In this document: piece by piece, positions 26,801-41,800 of the stretch
How the letters are laid out: each line of letters begins with the position of its first letter
Position numbering within the stretch: position 1 is the first letter of the stretch
DNA from: Limnoperna fortunei
Taxonomy: Eukaryota; Mollusca; Bivalvia; Mytilida; Modiolidae
Assembly: GCA_944474755.1 (NCBI GenBank)
Contig: OX104124.1
Span: 22,108,452-22,172,451 of the forward strand
DNA length: 64,000 nucleotides
Direction: 5' to 3'
Notes under the pieces: generated by a model
The model's input: the letters and a program-made list of their open reading frames with translations, nothing else
Told to the model about the DNA's origin: nothing
The model's database searches: none
Made by a program: the position numbers and the translations under genes

Positions 26801-29800
26801 AAAAGCTCTAAGAAACACTCCATTGGGTTGAAGTTGTTTGATGACTCCTTATAGGAGTTATTGCCCTTTAATTGTCAAAATTGATGATTTTTGCCATTTT
26901 TGCCTCAAAATCTTGAAAATTATTAGAACTAGAGAAAAAGTTAGCAACCATGACTGCAGATTAACCAACATGGCTCCTGGGAGCCTCTAGTTTTTATTAA
27001 TCTGTAAAAATTTCAATTATGGATCAGATACCTTAAGATACCTTTTAAAAATGGTTCAACCTAAGTAGTCACGAGAACTTTATCTTTACATTTAAAAAAC
27101 TAATTGTGCTCTGTAATACATAGATAACCTAAAATCCATGTGTTTTGAGATATCTACCTGTGATCTATGTGTTATTAGGTGTTTTTTTAAAGTTTTTAAG
27201 ATATAGCTTATCTGTTGAACATGTTAAGCAAATATTATTTGTAAAACTCTATTGATTTCCGTTGGGATCATATTATGGTTTTGTGTCGTGTTTAAAATCT
27301 TATTCACAGTAATGGCATCTACACCTTCAGATCTGGGTTCTGCTCAGTGTCCCCCAAAAAGAACTTGTCCATTTTGCAACTCATCAAGATTGGTCCATAA
27401 TTGGATTTGTAATGACTGCGATGAAACTCTCTGTGATGATTGCATGAAAGATCATTTAAAGGTTAAAACTTCAGGAGATCATAAAATCCAGGAAAGACAT
27501 AGGCCACGACAGAAACCAGCCCCATGTGAGGACCATATGAAAGATTATTGTAACTACTGTGTACAGTGCAGTAAACTGGTTTGTCCTGAGTGTTTGGTTA
27601 CTAGACATAACAAGCATGACTTGGAAGTTATTGACAAGGTTTATGAAGACAAAATAAAGGAATTAGAACAGATTGAGATCACTATAGAGGAAGACTTAAT
27701 ACCCGCCATTTCTAGAAACATTGAATATCTGGAGTCTGCAAACAAGTGGTATGACCAGAAATTGGAAATCGAAAGGAACAAAATTTATGAACAAGACAAA
27801 TTTTTTAAACAAAAGATAACTGATTTCACATATAAATTATTAGACGAGTTGATGGAGGATTTCAAAAGAAAATCATTTTTCGTTTCTAGAGAAAAGGAAC
27901 GACTTGAAAACAAATTAATGGTGCTTAAGGAGAAACTGTTTTGTTTTAAGAAGTTGAAAAATGATGATAGTTTTGCATTGTTATGTAAATATCCTAAAAA
28001 CATGAATAACTGTGTCAAAGAATGTAATACTTCCATTAAAAGTATAGAGTTAGTGACTGAATTTCATTCAGGCCAGGTATTTGAAAAGGGGATCAGTGAA
28101 ATGTTTGGATCACTACAAACTGCAAAATTAAAGCCCAAAATAAATTTAGAATTAGCAGAGTCATTGTCACTTGGAACAAATTTTGAAGAGGGGAGTTCTT
28201 TAGCTGTTGAAGAGAATGGTACTATTTGGATAGGAACAGACAATGGCCTGATAAAAAAAGAATCTAACAAAGAAATGGAAAAAATTAATGGTGCTGTAGG
28301 AGGGATTGTTGACATTGTTTGTACCAAGTCAGGAGAAATGTTGTTTGCATATCGTAATGAATTGATGCAAGTCCTTGAAAATGTTAACACGGTTCAAACT
28401 GTTTGCACTTTTCCTGAACAATGTATTGCTACTTATTTGTCTCTTATTTCCATTCAAGTGGGGCAAGACGGAAGGATATTTCTTCTTTACAGAAGATCAT
28501 TTGGGGCTTTAGAAATCGTTAAAGTCGTGCTTACATCAAACATTCACCGTTATAGTTTGCAGGTTATATCTCCAAGAGGAAAGCTTATTAAAACAATAAG
28601 TTTTCCACCTGTCGGGACACTAATGAATAATGTAAGAATTGACGAAAATGTGAATGGACATTTCTGTATGATTAATCCTGGAAATACATATGTAATAGAT
28701 ATAGATTCTAATGGAAACATAATGTGGAAACACAACACACTTGGTAGACCTAACGATGTTGTGACGACAAACTTTGGCAATGTCATTGTTAGCTTTAACA
28801 ATTCTAATTACTTACAAATTTTGAGCAGTGAAGGAGAGTTTTTGTGTGACGTTACAATTGAACTTATTAAATCCCCAATCACATGTTTGTATTTTAGAAA
28901 AGACGGAAAACTTGCATGCCTTTGTAAAGATGGCACCATGCACATCTGGGAAATAAAATTGACATGATTAAATATATGTTAAATTCTTTTCATAAAAAAT
29001 CTCATATGAACAGCAATATTACAACAGAGATTGTTCACTTGTACTTAAAATTGTTTTACATTGGTCTTAAGTGCTATTTGAAACTACTTGTTCTTATTTT
29101 ATTTAAAGAAACCATAATTGTAGCAAATCTCTGAAATATATCAACAGAAACAATTTAGTACATGTATGAATATTAAAGCTATTAATTTAGGTGGGTCTTT
29201 TTTTTCATTGAAGTTTCACCAATAATGAAAACAGGACCATATTTTGACTAAGTTTTTACACTGTTATCTTTAGTTTTTATGACTTAATTTTTTTTCAGTA
29301 TTTGAAAATAAAAACATTTTTGTGATCTAGTAATTATACCCCCCGCTTCGAAGAAGAGGGGGTATACTGTTTTACCCTTGTTCTTCCGTCCATCCGTAAC
29401 AAAAATTTCCATCACAATTTTCTAAGCAACTATAGCATGTAGAAGCCTGATATTTTGTATATTGCTTTATCTTATGGTACCATATGGTGTATATCTTACA
29501 TCACTAAGTTGGTAATGACCATGATTTCATTATGTTATGAAACATTCAAAGATCAATTGACAGATTTGTCAAAAGTTTTATTTGATACATTTTGCCATAC
29601 AAAGTGTGTGTCTTGGCATGACAATTAAGCTTAGGCAAAAGTTAGTCACCTAGTCTATAATGCCAGTAGAATTTATAGTGGGCTAATCCAAAGTCTTAAT
29701 ATGTGTCTCCCTGGTGTTGACGGTACATTAAGGGTTGCAACAAACTGTCCACACAGATTAACAAAAGCTCAAATTTCTAGATGTGCCGTACAGTCAATAA

Positions 29801-32800
29801 TAATACTAATATTTTATAAATTATCAATGAATAATTATCAATACTTCCCTTTGCTAAAAACAGTATTATGACCAAAGGAAAGCTGCCAACAAAGAGCTTT
29901 TTAATTTAATTGCTGCTCTTTGCAATAATGTTTTAGGTGGGTAATTATGCAGTTTTGTGATAATATATGTAAAAAAAGATAAACCAAATGTAAAACTTCA
30001 ATTCAATTAACCTCTAAAAGTCTAAATAACAGCCACATGAACAGGGTTGAAACAATTCCCATTTATTGTTATATCTAAAACAACACTGCAATGGGAGCAT
30101 CACTCCTTCAAACAACATACATTAACAATAGAATACCGTTATTTCCAAAATCCTACTCAACATTTAAATATAAACACAAAACAATCAATCAAAATAAGAT
30201 TACAAACTGAAAAGTAAAGAATTAACTCATGGAAAATAAAGAGGTGATCAAAGATTAGAGGAATATTCATTAGGGAATAAGTCAATAGACAGACAAAACC
30301 ATGGTTAAACAAAAAATTGGACGACAACAAAACAGACCTCAACACAACAACCAAATACAGAGTGACATGAATCCCACTAAAGACCAGCAGTGAGTCTAGG
30401 TACTTCTCAATCTAATTAAAATTATATCTTCACTTTGCTCCCCCCCCCCTTTTTGCTATTGTTGCTGTGACGACAATAGCAAAAAGGGGGGAGCCAAATG
30501 AAGATATAATTTTAATTAGATTGGGTGCTTCTGTTAAGATGAATAACTGATGAATAAGATGAATAATAATTTGCTGCTCTACAAGTGGCGCCAGTTGTAT
30601 CTTTCAGGTTACAATCATATATCAGGAGGTAGTCTGAATCTACAAAGGAGGGAACATGGTTAAGACAAATGAACAAATCAATGTTCATCTGTGACACAGA
30701 TATTCTGTAATGGCCAACTAAGTCATAATGGTGATGGTAACATTTTCTGAGTGATGACTTAAGTCATGTCTTTGTGAACCCTTGGTTAAGTATCTTTTCT
30801 GTCAGCAATAGCCCTCTTTCAAGGAAATCTATGTAGGAAATATAGGCTTTTGTGTTTGTAATCGATAAAGAGATGTTCACTCTATCTGCAAGGTGCTCCT
30901 GGAATGTTGCTACACATAAACGGAGAATTCATGATAGGAAAATCAGTCATCAATTTGTCCTAAATTATTCTTAAATATAGGATAAATGATACAACCAACT
31001 CGGCTTTGAAGTGAAAATGTGTTAAATAGAATTGTGAAGTTTTCCTTTTATAGACCCATTTATATACATGTATATGATAATTCTGCTTTGAATTGAAATG
31101 GGGGGCCTCGGTGGCAGAGTGGTCAAGGTAGTTCGTCTACTATTGATCACGTGGTCTGTCAACACTGAGATTGCGGGTTCAATTCTCACTGCAGGCAGGG
31201 TGTACTCAACTCCAATCTTAATTGACAAGGATTGCCAGTTTTCCTACCGCAGGTCGGGGTTTTCTCTGGGTACTCCGGCTTCCTCCCCAATAAAAACTGG
31301 ATGCCATGATATAGCTGAAAAATTGCTGAAAGTGGCGTTAAACACCATAAAACAAACAAAAAACATTGAATTGAAATGTGTTTAATACAATTGTGAAGTC
31401 CGTCTTTCATAGACCTATTTATATACATGTATATGATAATTGTTTTTATTTTGTTTCATATTGCACAGGTTGAACTGTACTAGCATGACCAAAAGTTACC
31501 ATGTATTAGTCTGCTTATCTATTTAAATGTGTAAATCAAGCAAAAATAATAAGTAAATCAATACATAATAATTTCAACAAGATATACTGGTTATATTTTA
31601 ACAGACAGTCATATTTGTGAACGATGAAAGGTCCCTGTCAGTGTAATATAATAGCCCCACCCTCAGTGGTAATAGTATTCATGGTAAAAAGAAAACCTAT
31701 GCTGTTGTTTTATACTGGTATTTTTATGCCCCCGCGATGACATGTCGGGGGGCATTAAGTTTTACTCATGTCTGTCCGTCCGTCCGTCTGTACGTACGTA
31801 TGAATTTCCGTCAAGCTTTTCTCAGAAACTGTACATGAGTACAATTTGAAAGTTGGCAGGGTGGTTCAGTATCACTTCCTGTTTGCGACTGGGCCGATAT
31901 GAAAATGTGTTACCAAGAGTATGAAAATTTCCGTCAAGCTTTTCTCAGAAACCGTACATGAGAACAATTGGAAAGTTGGCAGGGTGGTTCAGTATCACAA
32001 GTTGTACGTCCTAAGTGACTTTCAGACCTGTCGGACAACTACTTCCTGTTACCGACTGGCCCAATATGAAAATGTGTTAACACGAGTATAAAAATTTCCG
32101 TCAAGCTTTTCTCAGAAACCGTACATGAAAACAATTTGAAAGTTGGCAGGGTGCTTCAGTATCACAAGTTGTACGTCCTTAGCGACTTTCAGACCTGTTG
32201 GACAACTACTTCCTGTTTGCGACTGGGCCGATATAAAAATGTGTTGACACAAGTATGAAAATTTCCGTCAAGCTTTTCTCAGAAACCGTACATGAGAACA
32301 ATTTTAAATTTGGCAGGGTGGTTTAGTATCACAAGTTGTACGTCCTAAGCGACTTTCAGACCTGTCGGACAACTACTTCCTGTTTGGGACTTCATTAGCG
32401 GGGGCATCCGTGTCCCATGGACACATTCTTCAATTTTTTAAATTTGATTCCTGGTCAAAAGGGTGAGAGAGTGATTTGGTTACAACTTAGAAAAATTTTG
32501 TTCAGCATTAAATTTATTAAAAAGGGTGAGAGGGTGATTTGTTTACAGATTAGAAAAATTGTGTTCAACTGTTAAATTTATTAATTTGAATTCATTTTAA
32601 TCGGTTTTAATCGATTAGATAAACAATGCATTCACAACTGTACTTTGTCTTAATCTTCAGTAATTTTGATAAGTACCACTTATGATTTTAGATCAGACAG
32701 AATTTTTTTGTCTCTGAATCAACAATTATTTTTCATAAGTACATGCAGAAACAAAGGAGACTATGATGCAGCAGAAGACAGTTTTTTGTCTTACTGGAGA

Positions 32801-35800
32801 CACATTTTTTTCAAAACATTGGAGTCTTCTTTCAGATAAAATTATTGTTGGTCTCTTGACTTTATCTGTAGACACTTTAGATATGATGACACACACTTTA
32901 ATTAGAGTTTATCTACTTGGACTTGTATTAAAGGTTGTTTTATTAGTAACCTAAGAGTTACTTGTGCATGTAGTACAAATATGATGATGATTGTTCAAAC
33001 AATTTGATATGCCATATCTACTTGGACTTGTATAAAAGATAGTTTTTGTTTGCCTTTTATGTTTCATCAATAGCAGTCTTTTTAATCCCAGTTATGGCGT
33101 CTCACTCATCAGCTCAGTGTCCAATGACAGCGCATTGTCCATTTTGTAATGCACTGAAATCTACAAACTGGTTTTGTTGTGACTGTGACAAACTTCTCTG
33201 TGACGATTGTATGATAGTACATATAAAGAATAAAACTTCTGTTAACCATAAAATTGTCAACGTGAAGGATGCTTCCTATTCTAAAAAAGAGAGTGTGATA
33301 CTGAAACCAGTTCGATGTCAGGACCACAGGAAGGACTGTAGTAATTACTGTATGAAGTGTAGTAAACTGGTTTGTCCAGAGTGTTTGGTTTCTTCGCATA
33401 AGAAACATGAATTGTCAGTTATCAGCAAAATCTACAAAGATAAAATAAAGGAACTTGAACAATTCGAGCTCACTATAGAGGAAGAATTAATACCAGCTAT
33501 TTCTAGAAACATTGAATATCTGAAGTTTGCAAATGAATGCTGTGCTAAAAAATTGGAAAAAGAAAGGGAAAATATTTTTGAGCAAGACACTATTTTTAAA
33601 CAAAAAATTTCTGATTTCACAAAAGAATTATTAGCTCAGTTGTCAATGGATTTTGACAAAAAAACAAGTGATATTTCTAGTGAAAAAGAGAAACTAGAAA
33701 AAACACTGCTTGAACTGAAGGAAAAACTGTCTTTATTGAAATATTTAAAAACTGAAGATAATATGCAAGGTTTATTAGGTAAATATCCTGATTACTTGAA
33801 TAAGTATGTCAAACAGTGTAATACGTCCATTAAATGTACGCAGGAAGTTAAAGAATTTCATTCAGGTAAACTCATTGAAAAGAGAATAAAGGATATGTTT
33901 GGATCACTAAAAACTTCAAAATTAGAACCCAAAATGAATTTTGAATTAGCAGAGTCAATTTCACTGGGAACAAATTTTAAAGAGGGGAGTTCTTTGGCTG
34001 TTGAAGAGAATGGTACAGTTTGGATAGGAACAGAAAATGGCCTGATGAAGAAAGAATCTAACAAAGAAATGGAAAAAGTTCAAGACGTTGAAGGAGGAAT
34101 TGTCGACATCGCTTTTTCCGAGTCAGGAGAATTGTTGTTTGCGAAAAAAGATGAGAATTCATTGATGAAAATCTTTGATAATTTCAAAAATGTTGAAAGT
34201 GTTTACACCATTCCTGAAAACAATACTAGTTCTTTTATTTTATCTGTGGATATAGGGCATGCTGGGAGGATATTTCTATTGTATATGCACGAAGGACTTC
34301 CATCACTTCTGAAGGAGGTTTCAAGGTTCTTTATAGGGGAGTATACAAAGACATGCAATTTGCAAGTTTTATCTCCAAGTGGAAAGAGTATAAAAACAAT
34401 AAGTAATGTACCGGTTAGCATAAACAATGTAAACAACATCTTTCACATTGCTGAAAATATAAATGGACATTTTTGTATATCCGATTTTGAATCGAGTACA
34501 GTTACTGACATAGATTCTGATGGAAAGTATATGTGGATATATGAGACAGAGGATAGACCGTACGATGTCATTACAACAACTTTTGGCAATGTTATTGTTG
34601 TTAATAGATCACTCTCTTTTAATGTTCTGAACAGCAATGGACAAATTTTACAAACAGTAAACACAAAGGATTTTGGAGTTACTTCCCCTATCACAAATTT
34701 GTGTTGCAAAAAGAATCATAGCTTTGCCAGTCTGTGTTTAGATGGTTCTGTGCACATCTTATGTATTAAATATGATTAAATATTTCTTAAGAAGGCTAAG
34801 GACACCATCTTCTAGTTTTTCTGAAAAGATGTAGAAATATATCACCCTGATTGTAAAATTATTAGGAAATTATTTTCATTAATTATTCTTAATTTTATAA
34901 AATTTAAAATATTAACTATAGGCATTACAATATGATTTAAGACAGTAAAAAATTAAAATATTCTTTGTACTGAACTTTTTTATACCCCAGCTCAACAGAG
35001 TCAGGTGTGTGGGGGGGGGGGTCTGTTCACAAGGTGTTGATAGCCTAGTCAGTTGATTTTGCATAACTTTGCAGATTTTTTTGTAATTAAATGTTCATTA
35101 ATCCAAGTATAAGGTAAATGCTGCAGCAAGCATTAGAATTTTATAAGGTATTAATATTTAGTCAATCGGGTGATATATGGTCACATCTTAAAATCGTTTA
35201 ATTGTTCTGAAAAGGAGAGTCTGTTAATTTCAATAAACAATATTTTACTGACTGTACTTTGCTTTAACCTTCAATAAAAAATTTTTAATGTGTTATCTGT
35301 AAATCATCATTTGTTTTAAAATCATATGATCTTGTTTATCTACGTGGACTTAACGCTTAAACATTAAAACAAATATTACCATAAAATCTACTATATATAG
35401 TGCTGTACTTGTTAGCATAAAAAATATTGTTTACTTGGTTGTGTCTGCCACAGTAATGGCATCTTTGTCAGCAGGACATGGTTCTGCCCAGTGTCCATCA
35501 ACGTCAAATTGTCAATTTTGTAAAGGTGCAAGGTTGACAAACTGGTTTTGCTTTGACTGTGATGAACATTTTTGCAATGATTGTAAGAAAGTACATTTAA
35601 AGATTAAAACGTCAAACAACCATGAAATTGTTGATCTGAAGGATAATTCATATCTTGAGCGAAAGGACAAGAGACCTAAGCCACAAAAGAAACTAGTTGG
35701 TTGCCCGGAACACATGAAAGACTATAGTAATTACTGTGTGAAGTGCAGTAAACTGGTTTGTCCTCTGTGTTTGGTTACCAGCCATAACCAGCATAAATTG

Positions 35801-38800
35801 GCAGTTATTGAACAGATCCATAGAGACAAAATAAAGGAATTAGAAAAATTCGAGCTCACTATAGAGGAAGAATTAATACCAACCATTTCTAGAAACATTG
35901 AATATCTGAAGTTTGCTAATGAGTGTTGTGTTGAAAAATTGGAAATTGAAAGGAAAAAAGTTAAAGAGCAAAATACAATTTTTAAACAGAAAATTAAAGA
36001 TTTTACAAATATTTAAAAATTAGCTCAGTTGTCACAGGATTTTGGCAAAAAAAAAGGATGATATTACTAGAGAAATGGATGAACTAACTGAAACATTGAT
36101 GGAGCTAAAGAGGAAACTGTCGTTGTTGAAAAATTTAAAGTTGGAGGATAGTTTGGAAGATTTATTGAGTAAATATCCTGAAAATCTGAATAACCATGTC
36201 AAAGAGTTTAATATTGCCATTAAATCTAAACATGAAGTGACAGAGTTTCATGCAGGGGAGGTAATTGAAAAGAAAGTAAATCTAATGTTTGGGTCACTAA
36301 AATCTTCAGTATTAGGATCTAAAATAAATTTGGAAGCAGTTGAGACAATTTCACTAGGAACAAAGATTTTTATGGAGGAGAGTTCTTTAGCTGTTGAAGA
36401 GAATGGTTCGATTTGGATAGGAACAAAGAATGGTCTGATGAAAAAAGAATCAAACAAGGAAATGGAAAAAGTTCAAGAAGTTGAAAGAGAAATTGTCGGC
36501 ATTGCTTTTTCAGAGTCAAGAGAGTTGTTGTTTGCAAAAAAGAATCAAAATGTATTAATGAAAGTCTGTGATAATGGCAAAAATATTAAAACTGTTTACA
36601 CTATTCCTGAAAATTTTAATCATTCATCTATTTTATCTGTTCATGTGGGTCATGAAGGGAGAATATTTCTGTTTTACATGTATGATAGACAAATGACGTC
36701 GGAGTACATCTCTCCGGTACGTGCTACTAAATTTACTATGCGAGTAATATCTCCCGACGAAACAAAATTTAATTTGCAAGTTTTATCAGCAAAAGGAAAG
36801 AGTATTAAAACAATATTGATACCATATTTAAACATTTGTATCAATGGTAGTGTTGTCAGAATTGCTGAAAATGTCAAGGGACATTTTTGTATATCTGATT
36901 TTATTTTAAGTCAAGTAACAGACATAGATTCCAATGGGAACTGTATGTGGACATACAAAACATCTGGTAAACCTTACGATGTCGTGACAACAGCACTTGG
37001 CCATGTCATTATAGTTGACAGTTCTCTCTCTTTACACATTTTGAACTGGGATGGAAAATTTTTGCAAACGATAAAGATGAAGCACTTTGAAATTTTGTGT
37101 CCTATCACAAGTTTGTGTTGTAGAAAGGGTCAACAAGTTGCTAGTCTTTGTATAGATGGCACTGTGCACATCTTGCAAATTAAATATAGTTAAATATTCT
37201 GAAAAACGTTTTGAAATTTGTGCAACAATTTACAAAAGAAGCATGTTTCTTTAGAGGACAACAGTTTTAATGTTTTGCTTCATTTTCCAATGTAGTTTTG
37301 ATTTTTATCTTTCAGGAATTTTTGTCTGTTGTTCAACCATTATAAATAATGATAATTGAATGGTTCAATTTTAATTCTTTATAATTCTATTCATGCTGTA
37401 GATTATTTTACAGAATTATAAGGATTAAACACTGTGTTTTAGGAAATTATCAATGTGTAAACTCCGGCTACTCCCTCACAAACTTGACATAAAGTCCTTC
37501 GGACTTTATTTAGTTTGTGAGCAAGTTGCCGGAGTTTACACATTGATAATTTCCTAAAACCCAGTGTTTAATCCTATAGTGTCTAACTGTTTTGCCTGTA
37601 CAATGAAGCCATATTTACAGGTATAAAGTTTGTTTAGTTTTGTAAAGAAATTCCTTAATTTTTCTTTGGCATAGAACATGGCCACCATCAGTAACTCTTT
37701 ATTCTTTTTTCCTCTGAATTTTCAAAATTGCATGGTTAAATTGATTCTAACTTTGCATGATTGAACTACAGTAGGGTTTTTTACAACTTTTTCTAATTGT
37801 GTACCAAAAGAAGTCCAAGCATAGCTCCTTCTTTCTTTTTTTTTAAAATAAAAGAATTCTGTTCTCTTAAACTACCAGGCCTGATAGTTTGTGTCTGCAG
37901 GATAGAAGTGTAATAGGTCCTTTATAGCAAGATACCTGGTTTTATAATTATCTCAACTCCAATCTATTATACATGGATTGCCTATTTTCCAACTGAAGGT
38001 TGAGGGTTTTCTCTTGGTACTTCAGCTTCCTCCCATTATAAAAACTGTATGCGACAATATACTGTAACTGAGAAATTGCCGAAAGTCGCACTAAAACAAA
38101 AAGTTCTTGGAAGTTGCACTTTCAAGATTGCTAGCATTTAGATTGCTTTTTTTTATGGAATTCCAGGTGAGCAATATCTTGGAATTTTTTGTTTGTATCT
38201 GTATTACCTATTTTCGGAATACAAGAGTTACTTCCCATTTCCAAGAGTTGTCTTTGATAACAGCAGGTATCTAGTATTGAACAGATAAGGAAAAATCATG
38301 TTTTTATTTTTTTTAAAACAATGTCTGTGGACTGACTGTTCCAGTGCAACTAAAAAAACAGCAGAATTAGTTTGCACATCATAATAAATTTTATTGGATA
38401 CTTTGCTATATGTGAATAAAAAAATATTGTAGAAAAACTACTTTTTACCCACAGTAGTTAATATAAAGTACCTGCTCTAAAGAACAGATAACTCTGCAAA
38501 TAGGAGATAAATCTTGTTTACCGCAAGTAGGGAATTATACATGTAATTATCATTTAATTATCATTTAAATAAAAAATATTTATTTATACAGTATACTTAT
38601 ATTAGCCCTAGAAATGAGTAAAATCAATGAAAAATGAAAATATCATTTTACTGAACTTGACCACAATCAATCAAAAGTTTTTAGTTCATGCAAAAAAACT
38701 TGTTTCACCTGAAGAAGCCAGAAATAATACAGCACCACTTTAAACTCAGTCCCCTGTTTTTCTCACAGTATAAGAATGATGTGGCATAATTCAATCCACT

Positions 38801-41800
38801 ACAGTATGTTGGGAAATGGAAAATACAACAGAACTGTACTGTAGTTTTTGTCTCGCCTACAATCGTCTCTGGAGGCTAGTCATATATTTGGAAATTGGGT
38901 GGAGGTGACGACAGTAACACTTGGCATTTTGCTTTATAGCTTTGTAAGCTTAAGCCATAGGTCAATCAAATTTGGTCCAGTGGTAGCTTATGATGAGTAC
39001 TTACCAGTCGGTCACCTGTCACCTGACCTTGACCTCAATTTTGTGGTCCGGTGAAATACATTGAAGTTATTGGATTACGTCTTAAGGGTTGGTTGTTCTC
39101 AAACTTGCTTGGATCAACTGTTCTAGCTCATGTGTACTTTGTCATCTGTTCCATCTGACTTGTAAAGTTTCAAGTGTTCAATCCAAGGTCAATTATTCTC
39201 TCTAAATTGCATTGAATGTTGCCTCTGAATTGTCCAGGGTCATATGTCTCCTCTGGGTGCACAGCTTTCACTGATTAAAAAAACTGGTCACAACGATATA
39301 GCTGAAAGTTGTGTTTTAACCAATTACTGGATCTCTATTGACCCAGATTTAAGACAAGGGCAAACTGTATTACTTGTACCTATACTATTTTGCAGTTATT
39401 AGTTACATCTTCAATGTATCGTAGGGGTCTTGGTGGCCGAGTGGTTAAGGTAGTTCATCTACTATTGATCACAGGGTCTGTCAACACTGAGATTGGGGGT
39501 TCGATTCTCAGTGCAGGCAGGGTGTACTCGACTCCAATCTTAATTGACAAGGATTGCCAGTTTTCCTACCACTGGTCGGGGGTCCTCTCCCAATAAAAAC
39601 TGGACGCCATGATATAGCTGAAAAATTGCAGAAAGTGGCATTAAACAATATTCAAACCAACTAAAAATGAATGTATCGTACTGTGTATGTATGATATATT
39701 TATTTAATCAAATAATGTGTGCAGCACACGATGCTCTTTCTGTTAAAACCTGATCAGAATGATAAGATAACAAATCTGTAAGTCCTTCAAGGATTTTTGC
39801 AGAAGTTTAGTTCAGACATTGTTGTTGAGAAATTGCTCCGTGATAATTGGATACAATAATTTTGAAACCCACCAATTGCCTACTTGTTGCCATTATTATG
39901 CTCCATGGAATTCAGATGTTAGATTTGGATATCTGGTGTGAGAAATGAAAAACTTCTTATTGACTATAAACTGCAGAGCTGAGTCTATTAGAAGTCAATT
40001 CTGACCTAAGAATTTTGCATATATTGTATAAAGGTCAGTTTCTCATTTACATAAAAAGAACTATATTTGAGCTATAGCTTTTTGCATGATAAAGACCTTT
40101 TTATAGAATTAAAAAAAGAGTATGCCAATTGTAACCACTACAAGAGGCTAAATTTTCTCTCCCTATCTAACAGTGTCATTTTCTTCCCTTTCTGAACTTA
40201 TTTATTACTAATGTCAAAGTGTTTTCCTGAACAGAGCTGAGATTTTGCTCTGCTGGATGTTAAAGCTCATTCAATTATTCATTTTGTCATCTTTCACCTG
40301 AATCTGTTATCTTTCACCTGAATGAGATATTTACATTGCTGATAAAAGTTCTTATCAAATCTTGGGCAGGTAGTTACCTGACAACGGCTCTGTAAATGAC
40401 CTTTGACTGAGGGAGAGGAAATTAGTTCTTATTTTGAAATTTGGCTGCACCGAGCTGTAGCATGGACAGTGGATTTATTATTCAATGGAATTAAGATATT
40501 AGAGCTGCATTTAAAAAGCAGTTTCATACAGAATTGATAAATACATTTATTTATATAGTTTGTTAAATATATTGGATATTTTTCAGCTGATTGTGCAAAG
40601 CCCATTTCTGGACTATTTTATGGGTGTTTGTGAGTTTCCTTGAATACCCTTCGGGGTTTCTAAATTTGCGAAAATTTTTATCTGACATGACATCCCGAAA
40701 ATTGAATGTGATATTAGTAAAATGATTTTGCTTGTTTTGAGGGTCTCTCATTACTCAACGAAACTTGGTGCCCGAGTCGGAACAAAAAATGTTAATAGTT
40801 TCCCCAATACGCAAATAATTAAGAGGCTGTTGTCACCTCATTACTAAACATTGAGTCATATAGTATGTAATTAATCTTTAATGAAAATATTAATAGATTA
40901 TGTATGTCCTTTTCCATTTTGGACTTACCTTTCCTTGTCTGATATCAGCCCCTTGGGATAAAAATTGGCCAAATATCTAAAATTCATCACTTACTGGTGG
41001 TGTTCATGGTTAAGATAGTTATAGTCATCTATTGATCATTAACAATGTGTCTGTCAACAATGAGATTGTAAGTTTGAGCCTTACTACTGGCAGCTTGTAA
41101 TCGATACCATCTACATTTGACAACAATTGTCTGACAAAAGTTCAGATTTTGCCTGCTCTTCAGCTTACTCTGCCAAAAAAAAAACAAACAAACTGGGCCA
41201 TAATTAGCTGAAATTTGCTGAAAACTAATGAGTGGCATTGGAATCTTAATTTAAATAAACAAACTTAAATGTGGTTCTATTATGATTTTATTATATTCAC
41301 ATTTTCAGTGATGATTATTGCAGTAAGGAATTTTATTTCCTAGATGCAGCCATCAGTGTGAAATTGTTTTATAAAACATCAGTAGAACTTTCATTGTGAA
41401 GAACCAGGACATATTGACAGGCAATGATTAATATATAATAAATGCGTAATTATAACAAACATTACACAAGGTTTACTTTGTCTCAAAATAAAATTAAATT
41501 TGATAGATCTATATGTTTACTTACATGCAATTTGTTACATGTCTCTGTACTAGGTAATAATTTGATAGGCTCACATTCAGTTGATCACTGCGGGCAGGGT
41601 GTACTCAACTCCAATCTTAATTGACAAGGATTGCCAGTTTTCCTACTGCAGGTCGGGGGTTTTCTCCTGGTACTCCGGCTTCCTCCCCCAATAAAAACTG
41701 GACGCCATGATATAGCTAAAAAATTGCTTAAAATGGCATTAAACATCATTTAAACAATTAAAAAAAAATCACATTCAGTTGAATTTTGATGTCGAAAACA

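Noticed and set aside
27252..27311. Hydrophobic N-terminal leader on copy B
   Set aside because: Not conserved among the copies; homology starts at the MAS methionine, and the leader spans the presumed 5' UTR.
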